A stretch of DNA of 8,934 nt from Litoreibacter sp. (GCA_013042765.1 JABDPP010000357.1:1-8934), one strand, 5' to 3'. Shown: positions 1 to 6,042, numbered from the stretch's first letter. A program made the numbers and translations. Notes: generated by a model from the sequence alone, not told the origin.

Positions 1-1512
1 CTGGAAGTGAGGCGCGCCGCAGCGCGGGCCGGCGGTGGAGAGCGCCGCGTTGCAGCCCAGCATGGCAAGGGCAAGCTGACTGCGCGAGAGCGTATTGATC
101 TGCTTCTGGATGAGGGCTCGTTCGAAGAGTTCGACATGTTCGTGACCCATCGCTGCACCGAGTTCGGGATGGAAGCCGACCGTCCCGCCGGCGATGGCGT
201 GGTCACGGGCTGGGGCACCATCAATGGCCGCATGGTCTACGTCTTTTCGCAGGACTTCACGGTGTTTGGCGGTTCCCTGTCGGAAACCCATGCCCAGAAG
301 ATCTGCAAGATCATGGATATGGCGATGCAGAACGGCGCGCCGGTGATTGGGATCAACGACAGTGGCGGGGCCCGGATCCAGGAGGGCGTGGCCTCACTCG
401 CGGGCTATGCCGAGGTCTTCCAGCGCAACATCATGGCCTCGGGCGTGGTGCCGCAAATCTCGGTGATCATGGGGCCCTGTGCAGGTGGCGCGGTTTACTC
501 GCCCGCGATGACCGATTTCATCTTCATGGTGAAAGACAGCTCCTACATGTTCGTCACCGGTCCCGATGTGGTCAAAACCGTGACCAACGAAGTGGTCACG
601 GCAGAAGAGCTGGGCGGGGCCACAACCCACACCCGGAAATCCTCGGTCGCCGACGGGGCCTTCGAGAATGACGTCGAGGCACTGGCCGAGGTGCGGCGGC
701 TGGTCGATTTCCTGCCACTTAACAATCGCCAGAAGCCGCCCGTCCGTCCGTTTTTCGATGATCCGGCGCGGGTGGAGGACAGTCTTGATACGCTTGTCCC
801 CGACAACCCGAATACGCCCTATGACATGAAAGAGCTGATCACCAAGATCGCGGATGAGGGTGATTTCTTCGAGATCCAGGAGGATTTTGCCAAGAACATC
901 CTGACCGGGTTCATCCGGATGGAAGGGCAAAGCGTGGGCGTTGTTGCCAACCAGCCTCTGGTTCTGGCGGGCTGCCTTGATATCGACAGTTCGCGCAAAG
1001 CGGCGCGTTTCGTGCGCTTTTGCGATGCGTTCGAAATCCCGATCCTCACGCTGGTCGACGTGCCGGGCTTCTTGCCGGGCACCAGTCAGGAATATGGCGG
1101 CGTGATCAAGCATGGCGCCAAGCTGCTGTTTGCCTATGGCGAAGCGACGGTGCCCAAGGTTACCGTGATCACCCGCAAGGCCTATGGCGGGGCCTATGAC
1201 GTGATGGCCTCAAAGCACCTGCGTGGAGATTTCAACTACGCATGGCCGACCGCCGAGATCGCGGTGATGGGTGCGAAGGGCGCGGTCGAGATCCTGTATC
1301 GCTCCGAGCTGGGCGATCCGGAGAAGATTGCCGGGCGCACAGCGGATTACGAAGACCGTTTTGCGAACCCGTTTGTGGCCGCGGAAAAGGGGTTCATCGA
1401 CGAGGTCATCCTCCCTCATTCGACCCGGCGCAGGGTAGCGCGGGCTTTTGCCTCTTTGCGGGGCAAGCAGCTGCAGAATCCCTGGAAGAAGCACGACAAC
1501 ATTCCACTGTGA
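1..1512 (+). CDS. pccB: Propionyl-CoA carboxylase beta subunit (carboxyltransferase), 5'-truncated by window edge
   Basis: This is the carboxyltransferase subunit of propionyl-CoA carboxylase. It moves CO2 from carboxybiotin on PccA to propionyl-CoA, giving (S)-methylmalonyl-CoA in a cytosolic alpha6-beta6 complex. The frame is open to base 1 (it reads [13 protein letters not shown]), and family members begin roughly 7 residues earlier, so the true start lies off-window. The GTG at base 7 is only the first start-like codon inside it. Counting from base 7, the N-terminal crotonase-like half has SGGARIQEG (119-127) and the oxyanion-type GPCAGGA (156-162). The C-terminal half has [14 protein letters not shown] (from about 352) and AYGGAYDVM (from 392). 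The Asp of GGAYD (398) corresponds, as I recall, to the residue separating propionyl- from acetyl-CoA carboxylases in Streptomyces, which supports propionyl-CoA as substrate. The C-terminus (KKHDNIPL) is normal, so the gene is otherwise intact. Confidence 0.97.
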   Translation: MEVRRAAARAGGGERRVAAQHGKGKLTARERIDLLLDEGSFEEFDMFVTHRCTEFGMEADRPAGDGVVTGWGTINGRMVYVFSQDFTVFGGSLSETHAQKICKIMDMAMQNGAPVIGINDSGGARIQEGVASLAGYAEVFQRNIMASGVVPQISVIMGPCAGGAVYSPAMTDFIFMVKDSSYMFVTGPDVVKTVTNEVVTAEELGGATTHTRKSSVADGAFENDVEALAEVRRLVDFLPLNNRQKPPVRPFFDDPARVEDSLDTLVPDNPNTPYDMKELITKIADEGDFFEIQEDFAKNILTGFIRMEGQSVGVVANQPLVLAGCLDIDSSRKAARFVRFCDAFEIPILTLVDVPGFLPGTSQEYGGVIKHGAKLLFAYGEATVPKVTVITRKAYGGAYDVMASKHLRGDFNYAWPTAEIAVMGAKGAVEILYRSELGDPEKIAGRTADYEDRFANPFVAAEKGFIDEVILPHSTRRRVARAFASLRGKQLQNPWKKHDNIPL

Positions 1513-1516
1513 GGCG

Positions 1517-1531
1517 GCGGTAAAGCACCGC
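1517..1531 (+). other. Short stem-loop after pccB
   Basis: A perfect 5-bp stem, GCGGT (1517-1521) with ACCGC (1527-1531) around an AAAGC loop, starts five bases after the pccB stop. No T-run follows, so it is not a convincing terminator. The next gene starts only 44 bases further on, and the arrangement is compatible with read-through from pccB. It could be a 3'-end or processing element, or chance. Confidence 0.25.
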
Positions 1532-1574
1532 GAAAACCAGGACCGAAATCCGGCCGGAGAAGGGAGGCGTGGAC

Positions 1575-1970
1575 ATGGCGAACATATCGAACGAGACCGC
1601 AAAGCCCGCGTCACCCGTCTGGACGCGCCCGGTGCGTGCGCCCTCGGGGCTGGAACTGGCCGCGCCCGAAGTGATCTACGAGCCGCAAGGTGTACCCGCT
1701 GCTTCGGCCAAAACCGTGCGATTGCGCTATGTTGCGCCGGAAATAGGCGATTCTCTGCAATTTGGATTCGATCGCGTTGAGCGGGATTTTTCCTATCTTT
1801 GCGAAACGCACGGGCTGGCAATTGTTGCCATGACCGCACCGCAGGCGGAACTGGTCGTCATTTCGATGGCTTCAAAGGCGATTTCATTCGGAGAGACGGC
1901 GCCGGATGTTGTTCAATTTTTTGAGGCTTTCCAAGTGGTTAATGGATCTTGTGTCTGGGAGGGGCTATGA
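1575..1970 (+). CDS. DUF6497-family protein, function unknown
   Basis: A 131-aa protein that I recognise from its pattern as DUF6497, a family common in Rhodobacteraceae. The matching pieces are an APSGLEL...VIYE opening (about 22-36), a VRLRYVAP strand (48-55), a central 'FSYLC' cysteine (Cys76), and the hallmark C-terminus with PDVVQFFEAF and CVWEGL (110-131, Cys126). Family members, as I recall them, often carry an N-terminal signal peptide. This one starts MANISNETAKPASPVW with no hydrophobic stretch, so as annotated it would be cytoplasmic. ATG 1575 is preferred over GTG 1569 because AGGGAGG (1561-1567) sits 7 bases before the ATG but only 1 base before the GTG. It lies 62 bases after pccB in the same direction and may be co-transcribed. 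From about 1690 on, its codons are visibly richer in A/T third positions than those of pccB. The biochemical role is unknown. Family call about 85% sure. Confidence 0.85.
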   Translation: MANISNETAKPASPVWTRPVRAPSGLELAAPEVIYEPQGVPAASAKTVRLRYVAPEIGDSLQFGFDRVERDFSYLCETHGLAIVAMTAPQAELVVISMASKAISFGETAPDVVQFFEAFQVVNGSCVWEGL

Positions 1971-2184
1971 TGTTGCAGTGCCTGGATGCGACAAAATGGC
2001 AGTCCCGTTGCGCGGAAGTTTCAATCTTTCCAAAAATTGAGATTGGACAATCCACCCGGTGTTCTTCTGTGCTTAAAATGATTACCGTGAAAAAAGGTTG
2101 CGTTTCTGTGGCCCAAACTGACAACATGTGCGCATGCGAAGGCAGCTTCGGTGCGTTCGTGACACAAACAATTAGGAGAGAAAG
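1971..2184 (+). promoter_or_regulatory. AT-richer intergenic region upstream of the 42-aa lipoprotein gene
   Basis: These 214 bases hold no convincing gene and are poorer in G+C than their surroundings, as expected of a promoter and leader. Near 2098-2127 there is a weak sigma70-like arrangement, TTGCGT (2098-2103) then CAACAT (2122-2127) at an 18-base spacing. Its -10 match is poor (3 of 6). A small hairpin CGAAG-GCAG-CTTCG follows at about 2137-2150. The lipoprotein gene must start from somewhere in here unless it is read through from pccB. No specific promoter can be named with confidence. Confidence 0.3.
2020..2047. repeat. Inverted repeat, possible operator
   Basis: TTCAATCT (2020-2027) and AGATTGGA (2040-2047) form an 8-base inverted repeat with one G-T wobble position around a 12-base AT-rich centre. 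It lies 140-165 bases upstream of the small lipoprotein start. The dyad could be an operator or an RNA hairpin. No T-run follows, so it is not an intrinsic terminator. Chance cannot be excluded. Confidence 0.3.
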
Positions 2185-2313
2185 ATGTCCAAGAGCATCA
2201 AAGCAATCGTTGCATTCGGTTTTGTCGCTATCGTTGCGGCATGTGCGCAGCAGGAAGAAGAAGTTGTTATGGTTGAGCCGGTTGCAGCCGAGCCGACCTA
2301 CAGCAAGTACTAA
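2185..2313 (+). CDS. 42-aa small lipoprotein, function unknown
   Basis: The product is a tiny secreted lipoprotein starting MSKSIKAIVAF. It has a short positively charged N-region (Lys3, Lys6), a hydrophobic core (about 7-19) and a lipobox V-A-A-C with the lipidated cysteine at Cys20. The mature part is only 23 residues: AQQEEE, then a Val/Glu/Pro/Ala-rich tail ending TYSKY. Residue +2 is Ala, which by the E. coli Lol rule would not hold it in the inner membrane; whether the rule applies here is unknown. AGGAG (2174-2178) lies 6 bases before the ATG, an excellent ribosome site, and a GC-rich hairpin begins 7 bases after the stop, so it looks like a one-gene unit. It is too short for many gene callers. 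I recall similar tiny lipoproteins in Rhodobacteraceae but know of no function. Confidence 0.82.
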   Translation: MSKSIKAIVAFGFVAIVAACAQQEEEVVMVEPVAAEPTYSKY

Positions 2314-2320
2314 GAGATTA

Positions 2321-2348
2321 GCGGGGGAGGCGTTCGCGCCTGCCCCGC
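2321..2348 (+). terminator. GC-rich stem-loop with UUCG tetraloop after the small lipoprotein gene
   Basis: A 12-bp stem (2321-2332 with 2337-2348) has a single G-G mismatch and closes on a TTCG tetraloop (2333-2336), an exceptionally stable RNA loop. It begins 7 bases after the lipoprotein stop codon. There is no T-run immediately downstream, so it may be a U-tract-less terminator or a 3'-end stabilising hairpin rather than a classical intrinsic terminator. Confidence 0.55.
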
Positions 2349-2385
2349 ACCCCACGCTCTTCCCCGACAGCCCGCGGGGGTCAGC

Positions 2386-2754
2386 ATGTTAAGACACAAG
2401 GGCTTCCCGTCCCGCCTGACCGGGACAGATTTCCAGTTCACAATCCGTCGCGAGAACAAGAAGGGTGCAACGCCCCTGATTGCGCGTGAACGCTTTGCCG
2501 ATCGCCGGCCTGCGGACCGCCGCGCCGATGAGGCATTTCTCGGAGCACTCTGGGACTATTTCGGGGATGAACCATTCGAGCGCGGCAACCTCGATGCAGG
2601 CCGTCTGAGCTGGCTGTTCGGCCGGGAGGTCGTCGCCGCCGAGGAGCCGTTTGATTCGGAGAGTTATGACGCATTGCTGCGCATTGATGTCGGTCGAGCC
2701 CGGGCCGCATTCCCTGGCGCAATCGATGTCTCTGACAGGGAGGGGTCGGCATGA
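2386..2754 (+). CDS. Conserved-looking hypothetical protein, 122 aa
   Basis: I do not recognise a named family. The protein starts MLRHKGFPSRLTGTDFQF and is soluble and charged, with no signal peptide or membrane segment. The N-terminal third is basic and Arg/Lys-rich (FTIRRENKKG, then RERFADRRPADRRAD). The rest looks like a small helical domain with aromatic and acidic residues (FLGALWDYFGDEPFE, LSWLFGREVVAAEEPFDSESYDALLRID). Codon use is GC-rich at third positions, like the pcc genes, which supports it being coding. ATG 2386 is the chosen start, preceded only by a weak G-run (about 2376-2380), so translation initiation may be weak or the start imprecise. The TGA stop overlaps an ATG (ATGA at 2751-2754). 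No function is proposed. Basic N-termini of this kind occur in nucleic-acid-binding proteins, but that alone is not evidence. Confidence 0.7.
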   Translation: MLRHKGFPSRLTGTDFQFTIRRENKKGATPLIARERFADRRPADRRADEAFLGALWDYFGDEPFERGNLDAGRLSWLFGREVVAAEEPFDSESYDALLRIDVGRARAAFPGAIDVSDREGSA

Positions 2755-2920
2755 TTTTGCTGATGCGCTCCGCAGATGCGCTGAAACTGGCCCAAAATCA
2801 ATCGCTTGGAACTCGATCCTTTTCTGCTTTCGCGTCAGCGCGCATCCTGTTGGCGTGGGCGCACCCCTGCAGCACAGAAACGCGTTCGCAAGTTAACTAC
2901 CGTTACCCTTCCCCTCTGAA

Positions 2921-2952
2921 GAGGTTCGCCTTGTCTGGCGGACCTCTTTTTT
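2921..2952 (+). terminator. Strong intrinsic (Rho-independent) terminator
   Basis: A 10-bp stem, GAGGTTCGCC (2921-2930) with GGCGGACCTC (2937-2946), has one G-T wobble and a 6-base loop (TTGTCT). It is followed directly by six T residues (2947-2952). This is the textbook architecture on the + strand. It should end transcripts coming from the 122-aa gene or from any small RNA in 2755-2920. Confidence 0.9.
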
Positions 2953-2970
2953 CAGGATCAGGAGATCCTG
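2953..2970. repeat. Short perfect hairpin following the terminator
   Basis: CAGGATC (2953-2959) and GATCCTG (2964-2970) are perfect reverse complements around a 4-base AGGA loop, starting one base after the terminator T-run. It might be a second structural element of the terminator region or a protein-binding dyad. Nothing identifies a function. Confidence 0.35.
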
Positions 2971-3005
2971 GGGAAGGCGCGGTAAAACCGGGACCGGTCG
3001 CGGAT

Positions 3006-3035
3006 TTGACGCCGCCGGCCCATGTGCGGCATCAT
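3006..3035 (+). promoter_or_regulatory. Possible sigma70-type promoter for the glycine-zipper lipoprotein gene
   Basis: TTGACG (3006-3011; 5 of 6 to TTGACA) is separated by 18 bases from CATCAT (3030-3035; 4 of 6 to TATAAT). It lies after the terminator at 2921-2952 and about 78 bases before ATG 3113, where an independent promoter for the next gene is needed. The call is a consensus match by eye only. Confidence 0.35.
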
Positions 3036-3112
3036 CTGGTGGCGCAAAATAAAAACAGAGCATCGATGGGTGGGACGTTAAAGCACCCCGCGCATCTTAC
3101 AGGAGAAGATCA

Positions 3113-3313
3113 ATGCGAAGAATTTTCATCAGCCTTGGGTTTGTCGCCCTCGTCGGCACGGTTTCGGCCTGTGACAATGACGCAGAGCGCGGCATGGTTG
3201 GAGCCGCTGCGGGCGGCGCCGTGGCTGACGCGACGGGCGGCGACGTGGTTACGGGCGCCATCTTGGGCGGCATTGCGGGCGTCTTCTGCGACGACGCTGG
3301 CGTCTGCAAGTAA
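3113..3313 (+). CDS. 66-aa glycine-zipper lipoprotein
   Basis: The product starts MRRIFISLGFVALVGTVSAC: two arginines, a hydrophobic core and a lipobox V-S-A-C with the lipidated cysteine at Cys20. The mature 47 residues begin DNDAERG and then form a glycine-zipper-like stretch, with Gly/Ala repeats at small-residue spacing from about 27 to 57 (GAAAGGAVADA, TGGDVVTGAILGGIAG). Such segments pack in or on membranes in other glycine-zipper lipoproteins. Two further cysteines, Cys59 and Cys65, near the C-terminus could pair. Residue +2 is Asp, which in E. coli means inner-membrane retention; the rule may not hold here. AGGAGA (3101-3106) sits 6 bases before the ATG, a strong ribosome site. The gene has its own terminators on both sides and looks like an independent unit inserted between pccB and pccA. 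Its role is unknown; envelope structure or stress is a guess. Confidence 0.83.
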   Translation: MRRIFISLGFVALVGTVSACDNDAERGMVGAAAGGAVADATGGDVVTGAILGGIAGVFCDDAGVCK

Positions 3314-3357
3314 AACACGCGCGGCCCTTCAGGGCGGCGCATTGAAAAGTAGATCAG

Positions 3358-3395
3358 ACGGTCATGCTGCGTTTATGCGGCGTGGCCGTTTTTTT
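3358..3395 (+). terminator. Strong intrinsic terminator directly upstream of pccA
   Basis: A 13-bp stem pairs 3358-3370 (ACGGTCATGCTGC) with 3377-3389 (GCGGCGTGGCCGT), all paired if three G-T wobbles are allowed. It has a 6-base loop (GTTTAT) and a run of seven T (3389-3395). It should end the glycine-zipper lipoprotein transcript and leaves only 60 bases before the pccA start codon. Confidence 0.9.
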
Positions 3396-3411
3396 GTGTG
3401 CGCGACGACAC

Positions 3412-3426
3412 GCTGCCGGCCGCAGC
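3412..3426 (+). other. Small hairpin in the pccA leader
   Basis: GCTGC (3412-3416) and GCAGC (3422-3426) form a perfect 5-bp stem around CGGCC, between the terminator and the pccA ribosome-binding site (AAGGGGA, 3441-3447). It could influence pccA mRNA stability or simply reflect GC-rich sequence. I saw no clear -35/-10 pair in 3396-3455. Confidence 0.25.
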
Positions 3427-3455
3427 TGTGATCCGGGGACAAGGGGAACCGTAAG

Positions 3456-5465
3456 ATGTTCAAGAAAATTCTGATTGCGAACCGTGGAGAGATTGCCTGC
3501 CGGGTGATCAAATCGGCCCGGAAAATGGGGATCAAGACGGTCGCGATCTACTCGGATGCCGATGCTCAGGCGCTGCATGTGAAAATGGCCGATGAGGCGG
3601 TTCATATCGGCCCGCCGCCGGCCAACCAGTCTTATATCGTGATCGACAAGGTGATGGATGCCATTCGCCAGACAGGCGCGGAAGCCTTGCATCCCGGATA
3701 TGGCTTTTTGTCGGAGAACAAGCTCTTTGCCGAGGCGCTGGCCAAGGAAGGCGTCGCCTTTATCGGGCCACCCGCCTCCGCCATCGAGGCGATGGGCGAC
3801 AAGATCACGTCCAAGAAGCTCGCGATGGAGGCGAATGTCTCCACGGTGCCCGGCTATATGGGTCTGATCGAGGATGCCGACGAAGCGGTGAAGATCTCGC
3901 GCGAGGTCGGCTATCCGGTGATGATCAAGGCCAGCGCCGGCGGTGGTGGCAAGGGCATGCGGATCGCCTGGAATGACGAGGAGGCGCGCGAAGGGTTCCA
4001 GTCCTCCAAGAACGAGGCGGCAAGTTCCTTCGGCGATGATCGGATCTTCATCGAGAAGTTCGTCACCCAACCTCGCCATATCGAGATTCAGGTGCTGGCC
4101 GACAGCCATGGCAACACGATCTATCTTGGTGAGCGCGAGTGTTCGATCCAGCGCCGTAATCAGAAGGTGATCGAGGAGGCGCCGAGCCCGTTTCTCGATG
4201 TGGCGACCCGCAAGGCGATGGGTGAGCAGGCCTGCGCTCTGGCCGCTGCCGTTGGCTATACCAGCGCCGGTACGGTCGAGTTTATCGTCGATGGCGACCG
4301 GAACTTCTATTTCCTCGAGATGAACACCCGCCTGCAAGTGGAACATCCCGTCACCGAACTGATCACGGGCGTCGATCTGGTCGAACAGATGATCCGGGTG
4401 GCCAATGGTGAGAAGCTGAGCCTTGCCCAGAAGGATATCAAGCTGAACGGCTGGGCAATGGAAAGCCGCCTTTATGCCGAGGATCCCTACCGGAACTTCC
4501 TGCCCTCAATCGGGCGCCTGACGCGCTACCGCCCACCGGCGGAGGAGGCGTCGAAAGTGCATGCCGTGCGCAATGACACGGGCGTCTTCGAAGGCGGCGA
4601 GATCTCGATGTTCTATGACCCGATGATTGCGAAGCTATGCACATGGGCGCCGAGCCGGTTGGAGGCGATCGAGGGAATGCGGAACGCGCTGGACGGGTTC
4701 GAGGTCGAAGGGATCGGGCACAACCTCCCGTTCCTCTCCGCAGTTATGGATCATCCGAAATTTGTCTCGGGTGACATCACGACTGCGTTCATCGCGGAGG
4801 AATATCCCGACGGGTTCGATGGGGTCACGCTGTCACAGGAGGAGCTGTCCCGGATCGCCTCGGCGGTCGCAGCCATGCACCGGGTTGCCGAGATCCGCCG
4901 CGCCCGGATCTCTGGCACAATGGACAACCACCGACGCAAGGTCGGCAAGGACTGGGTCGTTACCGCCCAAGGGGAGCGTTTCGCGGTCAGGATCAAGGCC
5001 GATAAATCCGGCGCGACCGTCAAGCATGAAGATGGTACGACCCACCGGGTCACCTCTGACTGGACGCCGGGTGACAAGCTGGCACGGCTGGATGTGGACG
5101 GGGCGTCGCTGGTGCTCAAGGTCGACAAGATTACGGCCGGCTTTCAGGTGCGCACGCGCGGTGCGGATATGAAAGTGCATATTCGCACGCCACGGCAGGC
5201 CGAGCTTGCGGACCTGATGCCCGAAAAGCTGCCGCCAGATACCTCGCGCATGCTGCTTTGCCCGATGCCCGGCTTGATCGTGAAGATCGATGTGGAGGAA
5301 GGCGACGAAGTGCAGGAAGGTCAGGCGCTTTGCACGGTTGAGGCCATGAAGATGGAGAACATCCTGCGCGCGGAACGCAAAGGCGTCGTGGCGAAGATCA
5401 ATGCGGGGCCGGGCGACAACCTTGCCGTTGACGAGGTGATCATGGAGTTTGAACAGGCGCCGTGA
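3456..5465 (+). CDS. pccA: Propionyl-CoA carboxylase alpha subunit (biotin carboxylase and biotin carrier)
   Basis: PccA carboxylates its own biotin using ATP and bicarbonate and delivers the carboxyl group to PccB. The 669-aa order is standard. The biotin carboxylase (about 1-445) starts MFKKILIANRGEIACRVI. It carries the ATP-grasp glycine loop GGGGKG (162-167), Lys158, His208 in PRHIEIQVLAD, and the catalytic run E288-N290-R292-Q294-E296 in EMNTRLQVEH, which coincides with E. coli AccC numbering. A middle region (roughly 450-595) corresponds to the biotin-transfer (BT) domain that contacts PccB. The C-terminal carrier (about 598-669) has the biotinylation motif EAMKMEN with Lys632, 37 residues from the end, as expected. 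All key residues are present. The start is supported by AAGGGGA (3441-3447) 8 bases before ATG. Unlike a simple pccBA operon, it lies 1.9 kb after pccB, with two intrinsic terminators between them. Confidence 0.98.
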   Translation: MFKKILIANRGEIACRVIKSARKMGIKTVAIYSDADAQALHVKMADEAVHIGPPPANQSYIVIDKVMDAIRQTGAEALHPGYGFLSENKLFAEALAKEGVAFIGPPASAIEAMGDKITSKKLAMEANVSTVPGYMGLIEDADEAVKISREVGYPVMIKASAGGGGKGMRIAWNDEEAREGFQSSKNEAASSFGDDRIFIEKFVTQPRHIEIQVLADSHGNTIYLGERECSIQRRNQKVIEEAPSPFLDVATRKAMGEQACALAAAVGYTSAGTVEFIVDGDRNFYFLEMNTRLQVEHPVTELITGVDLVEQMIRVANGEKLSLAQKDIKLNGWAMESRLYAEDPYRNFLPSIGRLTRYRPPAEEASKVHAVRNDTGVFEGGEISMFYDPMIAKLCTWAPSRLEAIEGMRNALDGFEVEGIGHNLPFLSAVMDHPKFVSGDITTAFIAEEYPDGFDGVTLSQEELSRIASAVAAMHRVAEIRRARISGTMDNHRRKVGKDWVVTAQGERFAVRIKADKSGATVKHEDGTTHRVTSDWTPGDKLARLDVDGASLVLKVDKITAGFQVRTRGADMKVHIRTPRQAELADLMPEKLPPDTSRMLLCPMPGLIVKIDVEEGDEVQEGQALCTVEAMKMENILRAERKGVVAKINAGPGDNLAVDEVIMEFEQAP

Positions 5466-5529
5466 CGTCTAATACCCGCATAAAGGTTTCCCGGGTTGTC
5501 GGGGCAGCGCCAGAGGCTGAGGTCCGGTC

Positions 5530-5991
5530 TCAGAATCCGGTTTTGCGCCGGTCGCGCAGTTCCTGCTGGCGCATGGGCATCTTGTCGATGACGCGGCCAA
5601 GCTCCCGGACATCCCATGGTGCGGGTTTGCGCAGCTTCACGCCGCCATCCTTGCCGATCAGCACCAGCATGAAGCCGCGCGGGCGCAGTTTCATGCGCAG
5701 CGCGGATTTGGCTGCGGGATCGGTGTCGGTCAGGATCACGACGTCGCGGTCAGCAAGCGCATCGAGACGGGCTTCCAAGAGCGCCATTTGTTCGCGAAAC
5801 CGCGGATCTGCGGGGGTGTCGGCAAAGACCACGACGGGCCGCTTGAGCCACAGGAATTCTTCCAGCGTCACTTCCTGGCTGTTATATGGCCCGATCTCGG
5901 GGTGCGGGGCCTCCTGCGCGGTCGACAGATCCGTCGCAACAGCCGGACCGGTCAAAAACAAAGCAAAAACAAAAGCTGTTACAGGGTTCAT
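5530..5991 (-). CDS. Exported DUF4174-domain protein
   Basis: A 153-aa protein on the minus strand with an N-terminal signal peptide (MNPVTAFVFALFLTGPAVA). Cleavage by signal peptidase I is likely after the A-V-A at 17-19, so it should be periplasmic. The mature part matches the DUF4174 pattern: a PVVVFADTPADPRFREQMALLEARLDAL strand-helix, a DVVILTD strand, then GFMLVLIGKDGGVKLRK and IDKMPMRQQELR near the end. This is thought to be a thioredoxin/peroxiredoxin-like fold, but no cysteine pair is visible in the fold, so redox activity is not supported. The frame stays open upstream to a start near 6321, inside mcm. ATG 5991 is chosen because AGGAG (minus strand, 6001-5997) lies 5 bases before it and the signal peptide starts there. 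It converges with pccA (64 bases apart) and diverges from mcm. Molecular function is unknown. Confidence 0.9.
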   Translation of the reverse strand: MNPVTAFVFALFLTGPAVATDLSTAQEAPHPEIGPYNSQEVTLEEFLWLKRPVVVFADTPADPRFREQMALLEARLDALADRDVVILTDTDPAAKSALRMKLRPRGFMLVLIGKDGGVKLRKPAPWDVRELGRVIDKMPMRQQELRDRRKTGF

Positions 5992-6010
5992 GGTCTCTCC
6001 TCTTGCATCA

Positions 6011-6039
6011 AATATAGGCGCTTTTCCGGGATTTTCTAA
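6011..6039 (-). promoter_or_regulatory. Possible promoter of the DUF4174 gene
   Basis: On the minus strand, TTAGAA (6039-6034) is followed 17 bases later by TATATT (6016-6011; 5 of 6 to TATAAT). Transcription would start near 6004, leaving a leader of about a dozen bases that still contains the AGGAG site. The -35 match is weak (3 of 6). Assigned by eye. Confidence 0.35.
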
Positions 6040-6042
6040 GGG

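Larger units (their letters stand above)
2755..3112 (+). other. 358-bp stretch without a convincing gene; terminator and leader inside
   Basis: Reading frames here (for example from ATG 2751) run straight through a strong terminator and into the next gene out of frame, so none looks like a real protein. Visible content: a direct repeat of GATGCGCT (about 2762-2769 and 2775-2782); TTTCTG (2821-2826) complementary to CAGAAA (2875-2880), which could close a 60-nt structured RNA; a classical intrinsic terminator (2921-2952); a 7-bp hairpin just after it (2953-2970); and a possible promoter (3006-3035) for the following lipoprotein gene. The left half could be the 3' untranslated region of the 122-aa gene or a small RNA. 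No tRNA or known riboswitch was recognised. Confidence 0.5.

Noticed and set aside
394..1113. 239-codon minus-strand open frame opposite pccB
   Set aside because: Antisense shadow of pccB with a composition typical of such shadows.
1949..2392. 147-codon + strand open frame overlapping the DUF6497 stop (with an ATG at 1967)
   Set aside because: Its translation is cysteine/arginine-rich with no family character, it overlaps the well-supported 42-aa lipoprotein in another frame, and it lacks a ribosome site of its own.
2891..2907. CtrA-like TTAA...TTAC element at about 2893-2906
   Set aside because: The spacing (6 instead of 7) and the second half-site do not fit TTAA-N7-TTAA, and the element lies just before a terminator, not a gene start.
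1521..3087. Shared TAAAGCACC in the leaders at 1521-1529 and 3079-3087
   Set aside because: A 9-base repeat is expected many times by chance in 9 kb, and no further similarity extends from it.
2751..3431. 226-codon + strand open frame
   Set aside because: It runs through a strong intrinsic terminator and over the glycine-zipper lipoprotein in a different frame. The translation is low-complexity Ala/Arg/Ser typical of GC-rich shadow frames.
3354..4346. 330-codon minus-strand open frame opposite pccA
   Set aside because: Antisense shadow of high-GC pccA codons. The His/Arg/Asp/Leu-rich translation resembles no protein.
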